Positions 1-8,009 of a DNA stretch of 9,411 bases are shown here, piece after piece (position 1 is the first letter of the stretch; each line of letters opens with the position of its first letter). The notes under the pieces were generated by a model. That model made no database searches. It was not told where the DNA came from and worked only from the letters and a program-made list of their open reading frames with translations. The stretch spans positions 1-9,411 of the forward strand of contig JACCZV010000247.1 in the NCBI GenBank assembly GCA_013695775.1. Reading direction: 5' to 3'. Position numbers and translations under genes: made by a program. The stretch is from Chitinophagales bacterium (GTDB lineage: Bacteria; Bacteroidota; Bacteroidia; Chitinophagales; UBA10324).

Positions 1-3000
1 GGGCCGATTCATCCCGAGCCTGCAATAGCCATGGGGTCTCCTGCAAAAAGAGCGATTTCAATTCCTGATTTTTTTCAAGGTTAGAAAGCAAAGCATCTGA
101 CCCTGTGCTTTTCCATTGATCGAATACCTGTTTAATTATAGGATTTGAGGTGGCGATGTTCGATGCCAGAGCATTAGAATAGAAACGGTTAAAGGTCTGT
201 TCTGATGATTGATAAGGATATTCCATAAGATATGGTAAAGCCTGTATAGCATACCACATCGGATTACCGGTAAATTCCAGGGTGAGATTGTAATGTTTGA
301 GCGTAGAAGAAGAGGTAGACTTCAGCAACGGAGAAAAAGAATAATTTTTTGTGGAGTTTCCGCGAACATTTAATGGAAGCGTTTCAGTAACAAAAATTTT
401 ATCCGACAATATAGGAACCACATCTTCCTCACCGTCTGACTGATTACCTGCTGTAGCAATTACTTTATAATCTACTGCCTCTACACCCGAAGGAATTCTT
501 AGCTTCCAGAAAATTGATACACTCTGTTTTTTTGTTGCATTAAAAGACTGAAATCTATTTTCAATAGAAAACAGTGTATCAATAGGTTTCATGGTAATTG
601 CATCATACAGTTGCAATATCACGGAACCAGTAATGTCCGCCTCTGAGAGATTGGTAACTTTAGCAGAGAAGAAAATTTCATCTCCTTCACGAAAAAACCG
701 CGGAGCATTTGGAACTACCATCAGATCTTTCTGAGTGAGGATTTCATTGCTAATCATTCCATATCTTAAATCCTTTGTATGGGCAAAAGCTAAAAATTTC
801 CACCGGGTCAGTGCTTCGGGCATCGTAAATTTAATGATCACATTTCCGTCCCCATCGGTTTGAAGCTGAGGATAAAAGAATGCCGTTTCCTGAAGATTCT
901 TTCTTACAGATGCCTGTTGAAACCTTTGCTGCTCCCTTGTTTCATCAACATTGGCAGCATCTGCTGCGCTTGTGTTTAACTCCTGTTTTTGAAGGGCACC
1001 ATTCACAGGTTTCTGTTCGGTTGCAGCACTTTCATTAAACATTTCTTGATTTTGCCTGCCTCTCAGCAGATATCCATACCCTCCATTAAATCCGAACCAG
1101 TTTAACTGATCATAAACCGGAAATAAGAAAGAACCATTAATGTTCCATGAGGGAGCAAAGTATTCTGAATTTTTAATTCCAAAACAATTCCCTGCTGTCC
1201 AGCTTGCAGATGGATAATATAGTTGGTCTGGTTCAAAATTCCATGTGTTAGTCCGAAAAGCATCCAATGAAGCATCGTAAAGTGACGCGACCATTTCCGC
1301 GGCCATCGCTTCTCCCTTTGATCCTGTAATTTTCAAACTCCATTCCTCAGTCTCACCGGGCAACAGCTTATTGCGAAACGTACCAATATCAATTTTTAGA
1401 TTTTTTTCATCAGCCAGAATGGCAATCGTTTTATTGAGGCTATAGACGCGGCCATGTCTTACAGCAAGAATTGTTATGGTTGCGCTGGACTTCATATCAG
1501 GAGAAATCATAAATGACAAATCATGGATTCCATCTTTTTGCCATTTTAAAAGCTTATTTTTTACAAAATCTTTAGACCTTATCTCATAGATAACGGTCAT
1601 ATCTTTTTCCGCAGATCCCGCATAAAAATGAACAGTATGGATATTCGTTGCTGTATCTGGCAATTGAGTAGCCCAAAGCGAAGTTTTGAGGGGGATGTGT
1701 TTATCTTTTGAGGAATACGATGTGAAATATTTCTGAACTTTCAATTCTTCGCCATACTTATCTTTCCCTATCAACTCTAACAAATATTTTCCGGGGGCGA
1801 TTGTTTTTGGTAGAATGAAAGATCTATCCAATGCTGTGTTGAACTGTTGATTAAGCACCGAATGACCTCTTGGCCAGGAAGTAAAATCATCCTCATTATC
1901 ATACACGTCGTATGGGAATATTTTATGAAAAGATTCTTCATTCATCACAAACTGGTCAGGTCTCTTCCATAGTCGTGCCCGCAGAATTCTATCTGGCTCA
2001 TCAAGCGGATACACGTTGAGTGTTCCGCTGGCAGCCTCAAAAATCCCATTCAGGTTTGTAGTAATGATTTCAAATTTATTGAGAAAATCGGTTGATACGG
2101 TTTCAGGTATAAGCACATTTGCATTCAGAGAGATGTAACCTATGGAAATAAAAGCTTCAGACGTGTGTGTCTCTCCGCTGATATCTACCACATCTGCTAT
2201 TATTTTAAAATCAAACACAGGTGATTCCTTTTTTGGAATCTTTAAATCCGGGATAGCAGTGAAAGAAAATTTGAAAGAGCCATCTGCACCTGCCTTTGTC
2301 TGTCCGTTCACAATTTCCATTTCATTTGAAATCCAGTTGGGATGACTCTGCCGGTAACCATAATTCCAGATTGGAAATCTTCCCTGTCTCACAACCCGGT
2401 AATTCACCGTAGCACCATCAAGATTTGCTCCGGCATAAGATTTCGCCATACCACCAACATTTACAATATCATTCAGCCGATGGCTTCCTTTTAAAGTATC
2501 GAACAACACTTCAAAACGCGGGCGTTTATATTCTTCTACCGAGATGGAGGTAGACCCAAAGATGTTCCTGATCATCATCTCCCCCTTTAATCCATTCGAC
2601 GGTGCCGTAAATGTGCCAATGAAGCTACCATACTCGTTAGTGACGAGATTCTGCGATTGAATTTTTTGACCATTCATGTCGTAAAGTTCAACGGTGGTGC
2701 TGAATTTAGTCATGAGTTCATTGGGTCCACCATCTGATTGCAGCATGATCCCTTTGAAATATATTGTTTGGCCAGGCCGGAAGATTGCCCGGTCGGTAAA
2801 AAATACTGTTCGAATGATCTTTTCTTTAATTTCTTCCTGATGAAAGAGGTAGAAATGGTCATCAGCCATCAATATATCTTCACCATGAGAAAACTCAATC
2901 CTGAAATTCTGATTGTCTGCTGATACGGGCAGTTCGAAATATCCATTCTCGTCAGCAGTATATTTTCCGGTTTCTTTAAACTGATAATTTCGGGTACTTG

Positions 3001-4639
3001 ATTCGTAGAATTGGGTTAGGATTCTAGCTTTTGCAAGGCGGAGTGGTTGTCCGGTTTCTCGGTCTAAAATGTAAAAAGAGTAGGAATCTTTGTTCCGGTT
3101 GCTTATGTAGCTTATGTTTGAAATGGTGGTACCTGCATTAATGATTGCACCGTCATATATTGAAAAATTCTCTGTACTTGATCCAAGGATGATGTATCTT
3201 CCCAAAGGAAGTGCGGGTATTTTTATTTCCGTAGCATGCTGTTGAAAATCATGCAGATCGACCACAGGTTGTGACCATTGCTGCAAAATGGGCTGCCGCA
3301 AATACACTTCATATTTTTTTACCTCATCAGGCTGTCGCATATTTTGTATGAGGCTGTCCGGATCTTTTATAACGCGAAAAAAAATTTGATTCACATTCCT
3401 ATATTCAATCAATCCCCTGAAAGGCTGATTCGGAGTGTTAACCTGCTCTACTGTTAGCAAAATATTTTTAGCTTCAATCAATTGCTGAAGAGCTTTGCAA
3501 TTGACAACGGCTGAAGTTGAGGGAAAATGAGTTATTACTTTAATACAATAATCCAATGCCTGCTTTTTATCCCATTGATTATCGTTAATCAATGGCGGGG
3601 CGTATTCAGCGGATCTATCGAAGTAAAATTGAGCGATAGCAAAAGATACTGCTGCGCTTGCTGAATCTTTTCCATAAACGGTTTCAAGATCTATCAGCCC
3701 ATGTAAATAGAGTGAATCCTTAAGATCATGAATGCTTTTATTTCTTAAAAATTGAAAACGCTTTAGCTCTATGTCAATCAACGCATCAGGGGATGGGTCA
3801 TCTTTATGAAATTGCAAAAGGTTTTGAAGTATGTTAATTGCAAGCAATTTTCCGGATGTTGAATCCCTTGTTTCAATGCGCAGATCCATAAATGCCTTTG
3901 CCGGTGCAAATACTTCGTAACCGGAAATATTGAATCTGTAAGAGGGTTGAATTATGTATGGTTCATCATTCATGAAATGATCTAATGCCCGATGAGCGAG
4001 GAAATCATATAAGGTTGGGCGAGATACTGCCGGCATGTCTCCTCTAATAAGAATAGATGCAAACAGATCAATGGGCAATTGTTTAAGGGAATCGACATTT
4101 GTGAGTGATTCCTCATACAGGGCCGTAACTCTTTCAGTCAACTTTCTCAAATCCCAGGTGGAGATATCATCCTGGTTAAAGTTTAATGTATGAGTGCGGT
4201 CAGAAAATCTCCATCGGTTTTGCTGGTAATAGTTCCAGTATAATTCAGCAGCAGCGGATTGAAGAATATTTTTTTCCGGAAATTCTGCTTCACGTATCTC
4301 CTCTTCGAATGCTGACAATGCTTTTTCGAAACCTCCCTCTTCAAGGATTTGTTTATATTTTATCTGGTAAATAAGTGATTTTATGATCTGAGGTGAATTA
4401 CCAGATTTTTTAGCAAGGATATAGATTCCAGTTGTTTTTTCAAGAGCGGTTTTCGTTAAGCCATGAGATTCAAGAGTATCAATTTCATTCCACAACTTTT
4501 CAAAAGTGTCGTACTCGTTCACAGCAGGTACCCGGCCTCTTATTTGAAAACCCAACAACAAAGTAATACATATCAGCATCAGGGAGCTGATTATCGTTAT
4601 AGCATAAATCTTTGTAGTTCCCGAAAGATGCTTCATCAT
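1..4639 (-). CDS. Alpha-2-macroglobulin family protein, membrane-anchored, C-terminus cut by window edge
   Basis: The frame is open from ATG at 4639 to base 1 with no stop, giving 1546 residues; the C-terminus lies outside the window. I checked the frame line by line. Bacterial alpha-2-macroglobulins are periplasmic proteins thought to trap invading proteases. Residues 11-31 form one hydrophobic segment after a basic start. No lipobox and no clear signal-peptidase site is visible, so an inner-membrane signal anchor is likely. Residues about 40-500 look helical. An MG2-type stretch (TDRAIFRPGQ, 615-624) follows. A low-complexity linker (about 1193-1243) precedes the ETAFFYPQL and FTMPEALTRWKF signatures (1271-1282) of the A2M domain. 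The thioester site reads YPYQSSEQTF, so Ser1478 replaces the usual Cys of CxEQ. An ETPW motif near the left edge fits Bacteroidota members. A second in-frame ATG follows immediately. No promoter box is seen in the 86 bases upstream, suggesting co-transcription with the preceding gene. Confidence 0.93.
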   Translation of the reverse strand, partial: MMKHLSGTTKIYAITIISSLMLICITLLLGFQIRGRVPAVNEYDTFEKLWNEIDTLESHGLTKTALEKTTGIYILAKKSGNSPQIIKSLIYQIKYKQILEEGGFEKALSAFEEEIREAEFPEKNILQSAAAELYWNYYQQNRWRFSDRTHTLNFNQDDISTWDLRKLTERVTALYEESLTNVDSLKQLPIDLFASILIRGDMPAVSRPTLYDFLAHRALDHFMNDEPYIIQPSYRFNISGYEVFAPAKAFMDLRIETRDSTSGKLLAINILQNLLQFHKDDPSPDALIDIELKRFQFLRNKSIHDLKDSLYLHGLIDLETVYGKDSASAAVSFAIAQFYFDRSAEYAPPLINDNQWDKKQALDYCIKVITHFPSTSAVVNCKALQQLIEAKNILLTVEQVNTPNQPFRGLIEYRNVNQIFFRVIKDPDSLIQNMRQPDEVKKYEVYLRQPILQQWSQPVVDLHDFQQHATEIKIPALPLGRYIILGSSTENFSIYDGAIINAGTTISNISYISNRNKDSYSFYILDRETGQPLRLAKARILTQFYESSTRNYQFKETGKYTADENGYFELPVSADNQNFRIEFSHGEDILMADDHFYLFHQEEIKEKIIRTVFFTDRAIFRPGQTIYFKGIMLQSDGGPNELMTKFSTTVELYDMNGQKIQSQNLVTNEYGSFIGTFTAPSNGLKGEMMIRNIFGSTSISVEEYKRPRFEVLFDTLKGSHRLNDIVNVGGMAKSYAGANLDGATVNYRVVRQGRFPIWNYGYRQSHPNWISNEMEIVNGQTKAGADGSFKFSFTAIPDLKIPKKESPVFDFKIIADVVDISGETHTSEAFISIGYISLNANVLIPETVSTDFLNKFEIITTNLNGIFEAASGTLNVYPLDEPDRILRARLWKRPDQFVMNEESFHKIFPYDVYDNEDDFTSWPRGHSVLNQQFNTALDRSFILPKTIAPGKYLLELIGKDKYGEELKVQKYFTSYSSKDKHIPLKTSLWATQLPDTATNIHTVHFYAGSAEKDMTVIYEIRSKDFVKNKLLKWQKDGIHDLSFMISPDMKSSATITILAVRHGRVYSLNKTIAILADEKNLKIDIGTFRNKLLPGETEEWSLKITGSKGEAMAAEMVASLYDASLDAFRTNTWNFEPDQLYYPSASWTAGNCFGIKNSEYFAPSWNINGSFLFPVYDQLNWFGFNGGYGYLLRGRQNQEMFNESAATEQKPVNGALQKQELNTSAADAANVDETREQQRFQQASVRKNLQETAFFYPQLQTDGDGNVIIKFTMPEALTRWKFLAFAHTKDLRYGMISNEILTQKDLMVVPNAPRFFREGDEIFFSAKVTNLSEADITGSVILQLYDAITMKPIDTLFSIENRFQSFNATKKQSVSIFWKLRIPSGVEAVDYKVIATAGNQSDGEEDVVPILSDKIFVTETLPLNVRGNSTKNYSFSPLLKSTSSSTLKHYNLTLEFTGNPMWYAIQALPYLMEYPYQSSEQTFNRFYSNALASNIATSNPIIKQVFDQWKSTGSDALLSNLEKNQELKSLFLQETPWLLQARDESA

Positions 4640-4725
4640 GAATTCAAAATTTCAATGGAAAATAAATTGATTAAAATAAACCACTCATTCAGATGCATTC
4701 CTTTCTGGTATTTCACAAACGATAT

Positions 4726-5226
4726 CTAAAAAACTGAAGAAACTTTTTCTGTTACTAGCATTTTAAAGCCTTCAAATTCACTTTCCATAAAGTTATTCTT
4801 AGGAAAAATATAAAACATGCGGTCAGTAGGATATAGCAACACTATTTCTGATGTGATGACTGCCTTTTTTATTTCCTGCCACGGCATTTCAAAAGTTGAA
4901 TCCTTTATTTTCAGCAAGATATGATCATCTTCAATTTCGATAATAAAAGGATCGTGATAATCAGTCAGGCGATTATAAACTCTTTTACCCAATGTTCGCA
5001 TGATGACGTAGTATGTTAGAATGGAACCCGCTCCTAATATAATTAGTGAGATGCTCAGAAGCTTATTTCCCTCTTTCCCGAGGATCAAGAACAATAATAA
5101 TCCCGACCAAACTGCCAGCACCCCTAGAAAAACGGGTAAACGTGATTGAAACCTGAAAAATTTTTTATAATGCAGCTCATGCGCTGCTTGCAGAATACCG
5201 GGTGTATATTGAAATGTAATATTCAT
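4726..5226 (-). CDS. YcxB-like small membrane protein
   Basis: This 166-residue protein has a short polar N-terminus, two hydrophobic segments at about 30-50 and 55-75, and a cytosolic-looking C-terminal domain (about 95-165). That domain alternates beta-type stretches (FIIEIEDDHILLKI) with a PWQEIKKAVITSE motif and a FPKNNF turn. This layout matches the YcxB-like family, whose members have two membrane helices followed by a compact PH-like domain; the molecular function is not known to me. It ends 86 bases before the alpha-2-macroglobulin start, on the same strand, so the two probably form an operon with this gene first. Whether the products work together is inference. The start ATG at 5226 is the first Met of the frame and fits the family's short N-terminus. 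Confidence 0.8.
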   Translation of the reverse strand: MNITFQYTPGILQAAHELHYKKFFRFQSRLPVFLGVLAVWSGLLLFLILGKEGNKLLSISLIILGAGSILTYYVIMRTLGKRVYNRLTDYHDPFIIEIEDDHILLKIKDSTFEMPWQEIKKAVITSEIVLLYPTDRMFYIFPKNNFMESEFEGFKMLVTEKVSSVF

Positions 5227-5384
5227 TTACAGGATTCCATTATTTTCTTCATGCTTCTAAGTCAATGTTCCAACCTCAATTTCGTGTGCAAATTTCGAAG
5301 TTAATTCGAACCTTGCCGTAAGTTCTTGTGAATGCATTCACATTATGACACTTTAATAAATTTTAGCTTTACGAAAAAGTTGGT
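5227..5384. promoter_or_regulatory. Divergent intergenic region between YcxB-like gene and thiL
   Basis: These 158 bases must hold the promoters for both divergent genes. On the plus strand TAGCTTTA (5364-5371) is one base off the Bacteroidota -7 box TAnnTTTG and lies 13 bases before the thiL ATG, but no TTTG is seen at the right distance upstream. On the minus strand the complement of 5289-5296 reads GAAATTTG, also one mismatch from the box, for the YcxB-like gene. Both are weak. Two copies of the palindrome TTCGAA lie at 5294-5299 and 5305-5310. Confidence 0.4.
5294..5310. repeat. Paired TTCGAA palindromes, 11 bases apart
   Basis: The stretch TTCGAAGTTAATTCGAA contains two identical six-base palindromes whose starts are 11 bases apart, about one helical turn. 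The whole 17-mer is also an imperfect inverted repeat. It overlaps the weak minus-strand -7 candidate of the YcxB-like gene. An operator is possible but unproven, because TTCGAA is cheap in AT-rich DNA. Confidence 0.35.
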
Positions 5385-6428
5385 ATGAATGAGGAAAAAC
5401 GTACTGAGATCAATGAGTTGGGCGAGTTCGGACTGATTCGTCATCTGACTAAAAAAGCGAAGCTTAGCCATCAATCAAGTAAGCTGGGTATTGGAGATGA
5501 TGCCGCGGTGATTCAGTTTAAAGAGGGAAAGCAAACCGTGGTGACTACAGACTTATTAATTGAAGGAATTCACTTTGATTTGATGTATGTGCCTCTCAGA
5601 CATCTGGGGTACAAATCAATCATCGTCAATATATCTGATGTTTATGCAATGAATGCAACACCTACCCATGTTACTGTGTCTATAGCAATCAGCAATCGCT
5701 TTTCTCTGGAGGCATTGGATGAGATGTATGAGGGAATCTACCTCGCCTGTGACAAATACGGAGTGGATCTTATTGGCGGAGATACATGTTCATCTTTGCG
5801 GGGATTGGTAATAAGCGTTACAGCAGTTGGCGAGGGCAATGCAGAAGATATCGTGCGTCGCGGTGGAGCGAAGGAAGGAGATCTGCTCTGTGTAAGTGGT
5901 GACCTCGGTGGAGCATATGTAGGACTTCAGCTATTGGAGCGTGAAAAGAGTATTTTCCTGGAAAACCCAGAGGTGAAGCCTGACCTTGAAAATCAAACTT
6001 ATATAGTGGGGCGGCAATTGAAGCCTGAGGCAAGAAAGGATGTGGTGGAACTTTTTAGTTCTTTGAAAATATTACCTACCTCGATGATTGATATCTCTGA
6101 TGGTTTGTCATCAGAAATACTTCATCTCTGTAATTCTTCAGGTATGGGATGCAGCTTATATGAGGAGAAAATTCCCATTGCGGATGAAACTTATAATATG
6201 GCGCGTAAATTCAATCTTGATCCTGTAACCTGCGCTTTGAGCGGTGGAGAAGATTATGAATTGCTGTTCACCATTTCGCCCGGCGAATATGAAAAGTTAG
6301 AGAATCACCCGGATATTTCAGTGATAGGTCATATGACAGAAAAGGAGAGGGGCGTGATATTGATAACAAAGGGTAATAACATTCATCCCCTCGTAGCTCA
6401 GGGTTGGAACTCCTTCAGACATAATTAA
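5385..6428 (+). CDS. thiL: Thiamine-monophosphate kinase ThiL
   Basis: ThiL phosphorylates thiamine monophosphate with ATP to give thiamine diphosphate, the active cofactor, in the cytosol. The 347-residue protein is the usual length. It carries the family's metal- and nucleotide-binding motifs in order: GIGDDAAV (35-42), TTDLLIEGIHFD (54-65), NISDVYAMNA (82-91), GGDT (131-134), DISDGLSSE (236-244) and SGGEDYELLF (286-295). The repeated acidic residues in these motifs are those that hold Mg2+ and ATP in the PurM/ThiL superfamily. No key residue is missing. The ATG start puts GIGDD at the normal distance from the N-terminus; there is no clear Shine-Dalgarno sequence, as usual in Bacteroidota. 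No other thiamine gene is in the window, so it appears to stand alone. A divergent YcxB-like gene lies upstream and a convergent PLP-enzyme gene downstream. Confidence 0.97.
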   Translation: MNEEKRTEINELGEFGLIRHLTKKAKLSHQSSKLGIGDDAAVIQFKEGKQTVVTTDLLIEGIHFDLMYVPLRHLGYKSIIVNISDVYAMNATPTHVTVSIAISNRFSLEALDEMYEGIYLACDKYGVDLIGGDTCSSLRGLVISVTAVGEGNAEDIVRRGGAKEGDLLCVSGDLGGAYVGLQLLEREKSIFLENPEVKPDLENQTYIVGRQLKPEARKDVVELFSSLKILPTSMIDISDGLSSEILHLCNSSGMGCSLYEEKIPIADETYNMARKFNLDPVTCALSGGEDYELLFTISPGEYEKLENHPDISVIGHMTEKERGVILITKGNNIHPLVAQGWNSFRHN

Positions 6429-6574
6429 TACCGAATTCAAAAAAAATTATGTCGCTTGTGTAATCAAGGAAAACCGCGAAAGGTGAGGGAAAGAAAATTA
6501 ATAATTTATGAAGAAGTTTTTCCTGCTTTCTATTCTCTTTTTTTCTTTTTCGATCCAGGGCGCAATCGAATGAT
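6429..6574. other. Convergent gap between thiL and the PLP-enzyme gene
   Basis: This 146-base gap lies between two converging genes. It contains an A-run just after thiL (6439-6447), a purine-rich stretch, and a strongly pyrimidine-rich tract at about 6514-6551. I see no good GC-rich hairpin for an intrinsic terminator on either strand. The pyrimidine tract lies inside the 21-codon frame listed separately. Confidence 0.5.
6508..6573 (+). pseudogene. Orphan signal-peptide-like micro-ORF, possible gene remnant
   Basis: ATG at 6508 opens 21 codons ending in TGA at 6571-6573. The peptide begins MKKFFLLSILFFSFS and then has a short polar end (IQGAIE). This is a textbook Sec signal peptide (two lysines, hydrophobic core, small residues near the end) with no mature protein behind it. 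The stop falls one base before the tail end of the opposite-strand PLP-enzyme gene. It starts 79 bases after thiL and has an AT-rich leader but no -7 box. It could be the remnant of a secreted-protein gene cut off by a rearrangement, a genuine small peptide, or chance, since a T/C-rich tract naturally encodes Phe, Leu and Ser. Confidence 0.35.
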
Positions 6575-7474
6575 TCAATGTTGGTTACTGATAAATCCAT
6601 CCCATCCCTGCAACCCGCCCGTATGAATAGCAATAATTGTTGAGCCTCCGCGGAAATAATCTTTCCTGATAAGATCAAAAATGCCAAATATCATTTTGCC
6701 CGTATAAACAGGATCGAGAAGTATGTTATGTTTTAAATGGAAATCATTTATGAAAGAAAAAAGTGAGGGATTGACTTTTGCATAGCCACCAAAATGATAG
6801 TCATGAATAATAGACCAGTTTATAAATTCTTTGCCGCAATATTTCACCACCCACTGCGCAACATTTTCTTCAAGATCCCTCATCCCCTTTAGAACAGAAA
6901 ATCCCAATACGGCCTTTTCCCCATGGGAGCCGGCAATTAACCCAGCCATCGTTGCTCCTGTTCCGCAAGGGCAACAAAGGCAATCGTACGGAACAGATAT
7001 TTCTCTAACAATTTCCGCACACCCTTTAACGGCAAGAAGATTACTGCCTCCTTCCGGTAGTAAATAGAATTCACCAAAATTGTTATGCATCTGCTCAATA
7101 AATTCTGTTTCAATTTTCCTCCGATATTCCTCCCGACTGATATAGTAAATCTTCATCCCGCATTTACTTGCGAAGGAAAGTGTATCGTTCAGCGGATAGT
7201 TGCGCTCACCACGTATAATTCCAATTGTCTCAAAGCCCCATTGTTTTCCAGCCGCTGCAACCGCATGTATGTGATTGGAATAAGCACCGCCAAAAGTCAA
7301 CAGCCTTTTTTGGCCATCTTTTTTCGCTTGCCAAATATTGTATTTTAGTTTTCTGAATTTATTGCCTGAGATAATTGGGTGTAGAAGGTCGTCTCGTTTT
7401 ATCAGCAGCCGTATGTTTTTATCATTAAATAAGGTATCATAAATTTCGAGAAGTGGGGAGGGTGCAGCTTGCAT
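6575..7474 (-). CDS. PLP-dependent D-cysteine desulfhydrase / ACC deaminase family enzyme
   Basis: This 299-residue protein belongs to the fold-type II PLP enzymes that break down D-cysteine to pyruvate, sulfide and ammonia, or deaminate 1-aminocyclopropane-1-carboxylate. SGNKFRKLKY (36-45) holds the Schiff-base lysine, Lys39. GGAYSNHIHAVAAAG (62-76) is the substrate-binding serine-asparagine loop, LPEGGSN lies at 139-145, and CGTGATMAGL (170-179) is the glycine-rich phosphate-binding loop. DPVYTGK (254-260) and HTGGLQG (284-290) complete the signature. All key residues are present. At 299 residues it is somewhat shorter than the enterobacterial DcyD and Pseudomonas ACC deaminase proteins, as often in Bacteroidota. 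Sequence alone does not separate the two activities; D-cysteine desulfhydrase seems the likelier role in a non-plant setting, but that is inference. It is convergent with thiL and divergent from apaG, so it is probably monocistronic. Confidence 0.93.
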   Translation of the reverse strand: MQAAPSPLLEIYDTLFNDKNIRLLIKRDDLLHPIISGNKFRKLKYNIWQAKKDGQKRLLTFGGAYSNHIHAVAAAGKQWGFETIGIIRGERNYPLNDTLSFASKCGMKIYYISREEYRRKIETEFIEQMHNNFGEFYLLPEGGSNLLAVKGCAEIVREISVPYDCLCCPCGTGATMAGLIAGSHGEKAVLGFSVLKGMRDLEENVAQWVVKYCGKEFINWSIIHDYHFGGYAKVNPSLFSFINDFHLKHNILLDPVYTGKMIFGIFDLIRKDYFRGGSTIIAIHTGGLQGWDGFISNQH

Positions 7475-7574
7475 TAACGCTAAATTTATAATCTAACTCA
7501 GATAAGATAAAATTTTGTTTGCAGTAAAAAGTTCTTTATTCAGTAAATATGCAATACGGCATAGATCCTAACTA

Positions 7575-7605
7575 TTTAAGGTCAGTAAAACAATATTTAT
7601 CTTTG
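7575..7605 (+). promoter_or_regulatory. Bacteroidota-type promoter of apaG
   Basis: TATCTTTG at 7598-7605 is a perfect match to the Bacteroidota -7 box TAnnTTTG. TTTA at 7575-7578, 19 bases upstream, matches three of four bases of the -33 TTTG box. The apaG ATG follows 17 bases after the -7 box, so the leader should be short. The rest of the 148-base divergent region (7475-7622) is AT-rich. It includes the palindrome TAAATTTA (7481-7488), one mismatch from a -7 box for the minus-strand PLP-enzyme gene but unusually close to its start. Confidence 0.65.
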
Positions 7606-7622
7606 TTCTGTAAATCAAGATC

Positions 7623-8009
7623 ATGACCACCAAGATTACTGAGGGAGTAAAAATATCGGTGGAGACTTTTTATCAGGATGAGTATTCGCAGCCATTCAAC
7701 AATGAGTTTATGTTTACCTACAGGATAACTATCGAGAATGGCAGCGATTATACGGTTAAGCTATTGCGCCGCCATTGGTATATTTTCGATTCCTGCGGCG
7801 TCACTCGCGAAGTTGAAGGTGAGGGAGTGGTGGGGCTTCAGCCGGTGATTGAACCGAAAAAATCTCATCAGTATATTTCCGGGTCGCATCTGAAGACGGA
7901 GATTGGAAAAATGTACGGCACTTATTTAATGGAACGCATCATAGACGGCAGGCACTTCAAGGTTAACATTCCTGAATTTCACCTCCTTGCCCCTTTTAAG
8001 CTAAATTGA
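7623..8009 (+). CDS. apaG: ApaG domain protein
   Basis: The 128-residue product is the normal length for ApaG, a single-domain fibronectin type III-like beta-sandwich protein. In enterobacteria it is linked to Co2+/Mg2+ resistance, and its exact biochemical role is unsettled. The start, around VKISVETFYQDEYSQP, is the first strand. LLRRHWYIFDSCG (47-59) and the glycine motif GEGVVGLQP (66-74, matching GxGxxG, suggested to bind phosphate) are characteristic, as are the later YISGSHLKTEIGKMYGTY block and the IPEFHL end. The ATG at 7623 follows a perfect -7 box at the expected distance. Here apaG is not next to ksgA or apaH as in enterobacteria; it stands alone between a divergent PLP-enzyme gene and metF. 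Confidence 0.95.
   Translation: MTTKITEGVKISVETFYQDEYSQPFNNEFMFTYRITIENGSDYTVKLLRRHWYIFDSCGVTREVEGEGVVGLQPVIEPKKSHQYISGSHLKTEIGKMYGTYLMERIIDGRHFKVNIPEFHLLAPFKLN

Noticed and set aside
2142..2345. Plus-strand frames inside 1-4639 (for example 2142-2345, 2738-2923, 4186-4374, 4463-4729)
   Set aside because: They lie opposite the continuous macroglobulin frame, which has conserved motifs throughout, and show no recognisable family features.
1..4639. Possible frameshift or stop in the long macroglobulin frame
   Set aside because: I read every in-frame triplet from 4639 to 2 and found no stop. The start and the thioester region are in the same frame.
6415..6687. Minus-strand 90-codon frame across the end of the PLP-enzyme gene and the convergent gap
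   Set aside because: It is out of frame with the well-supported PLP-enzyme gene and its composition follows the pyrimidine-rich tract.
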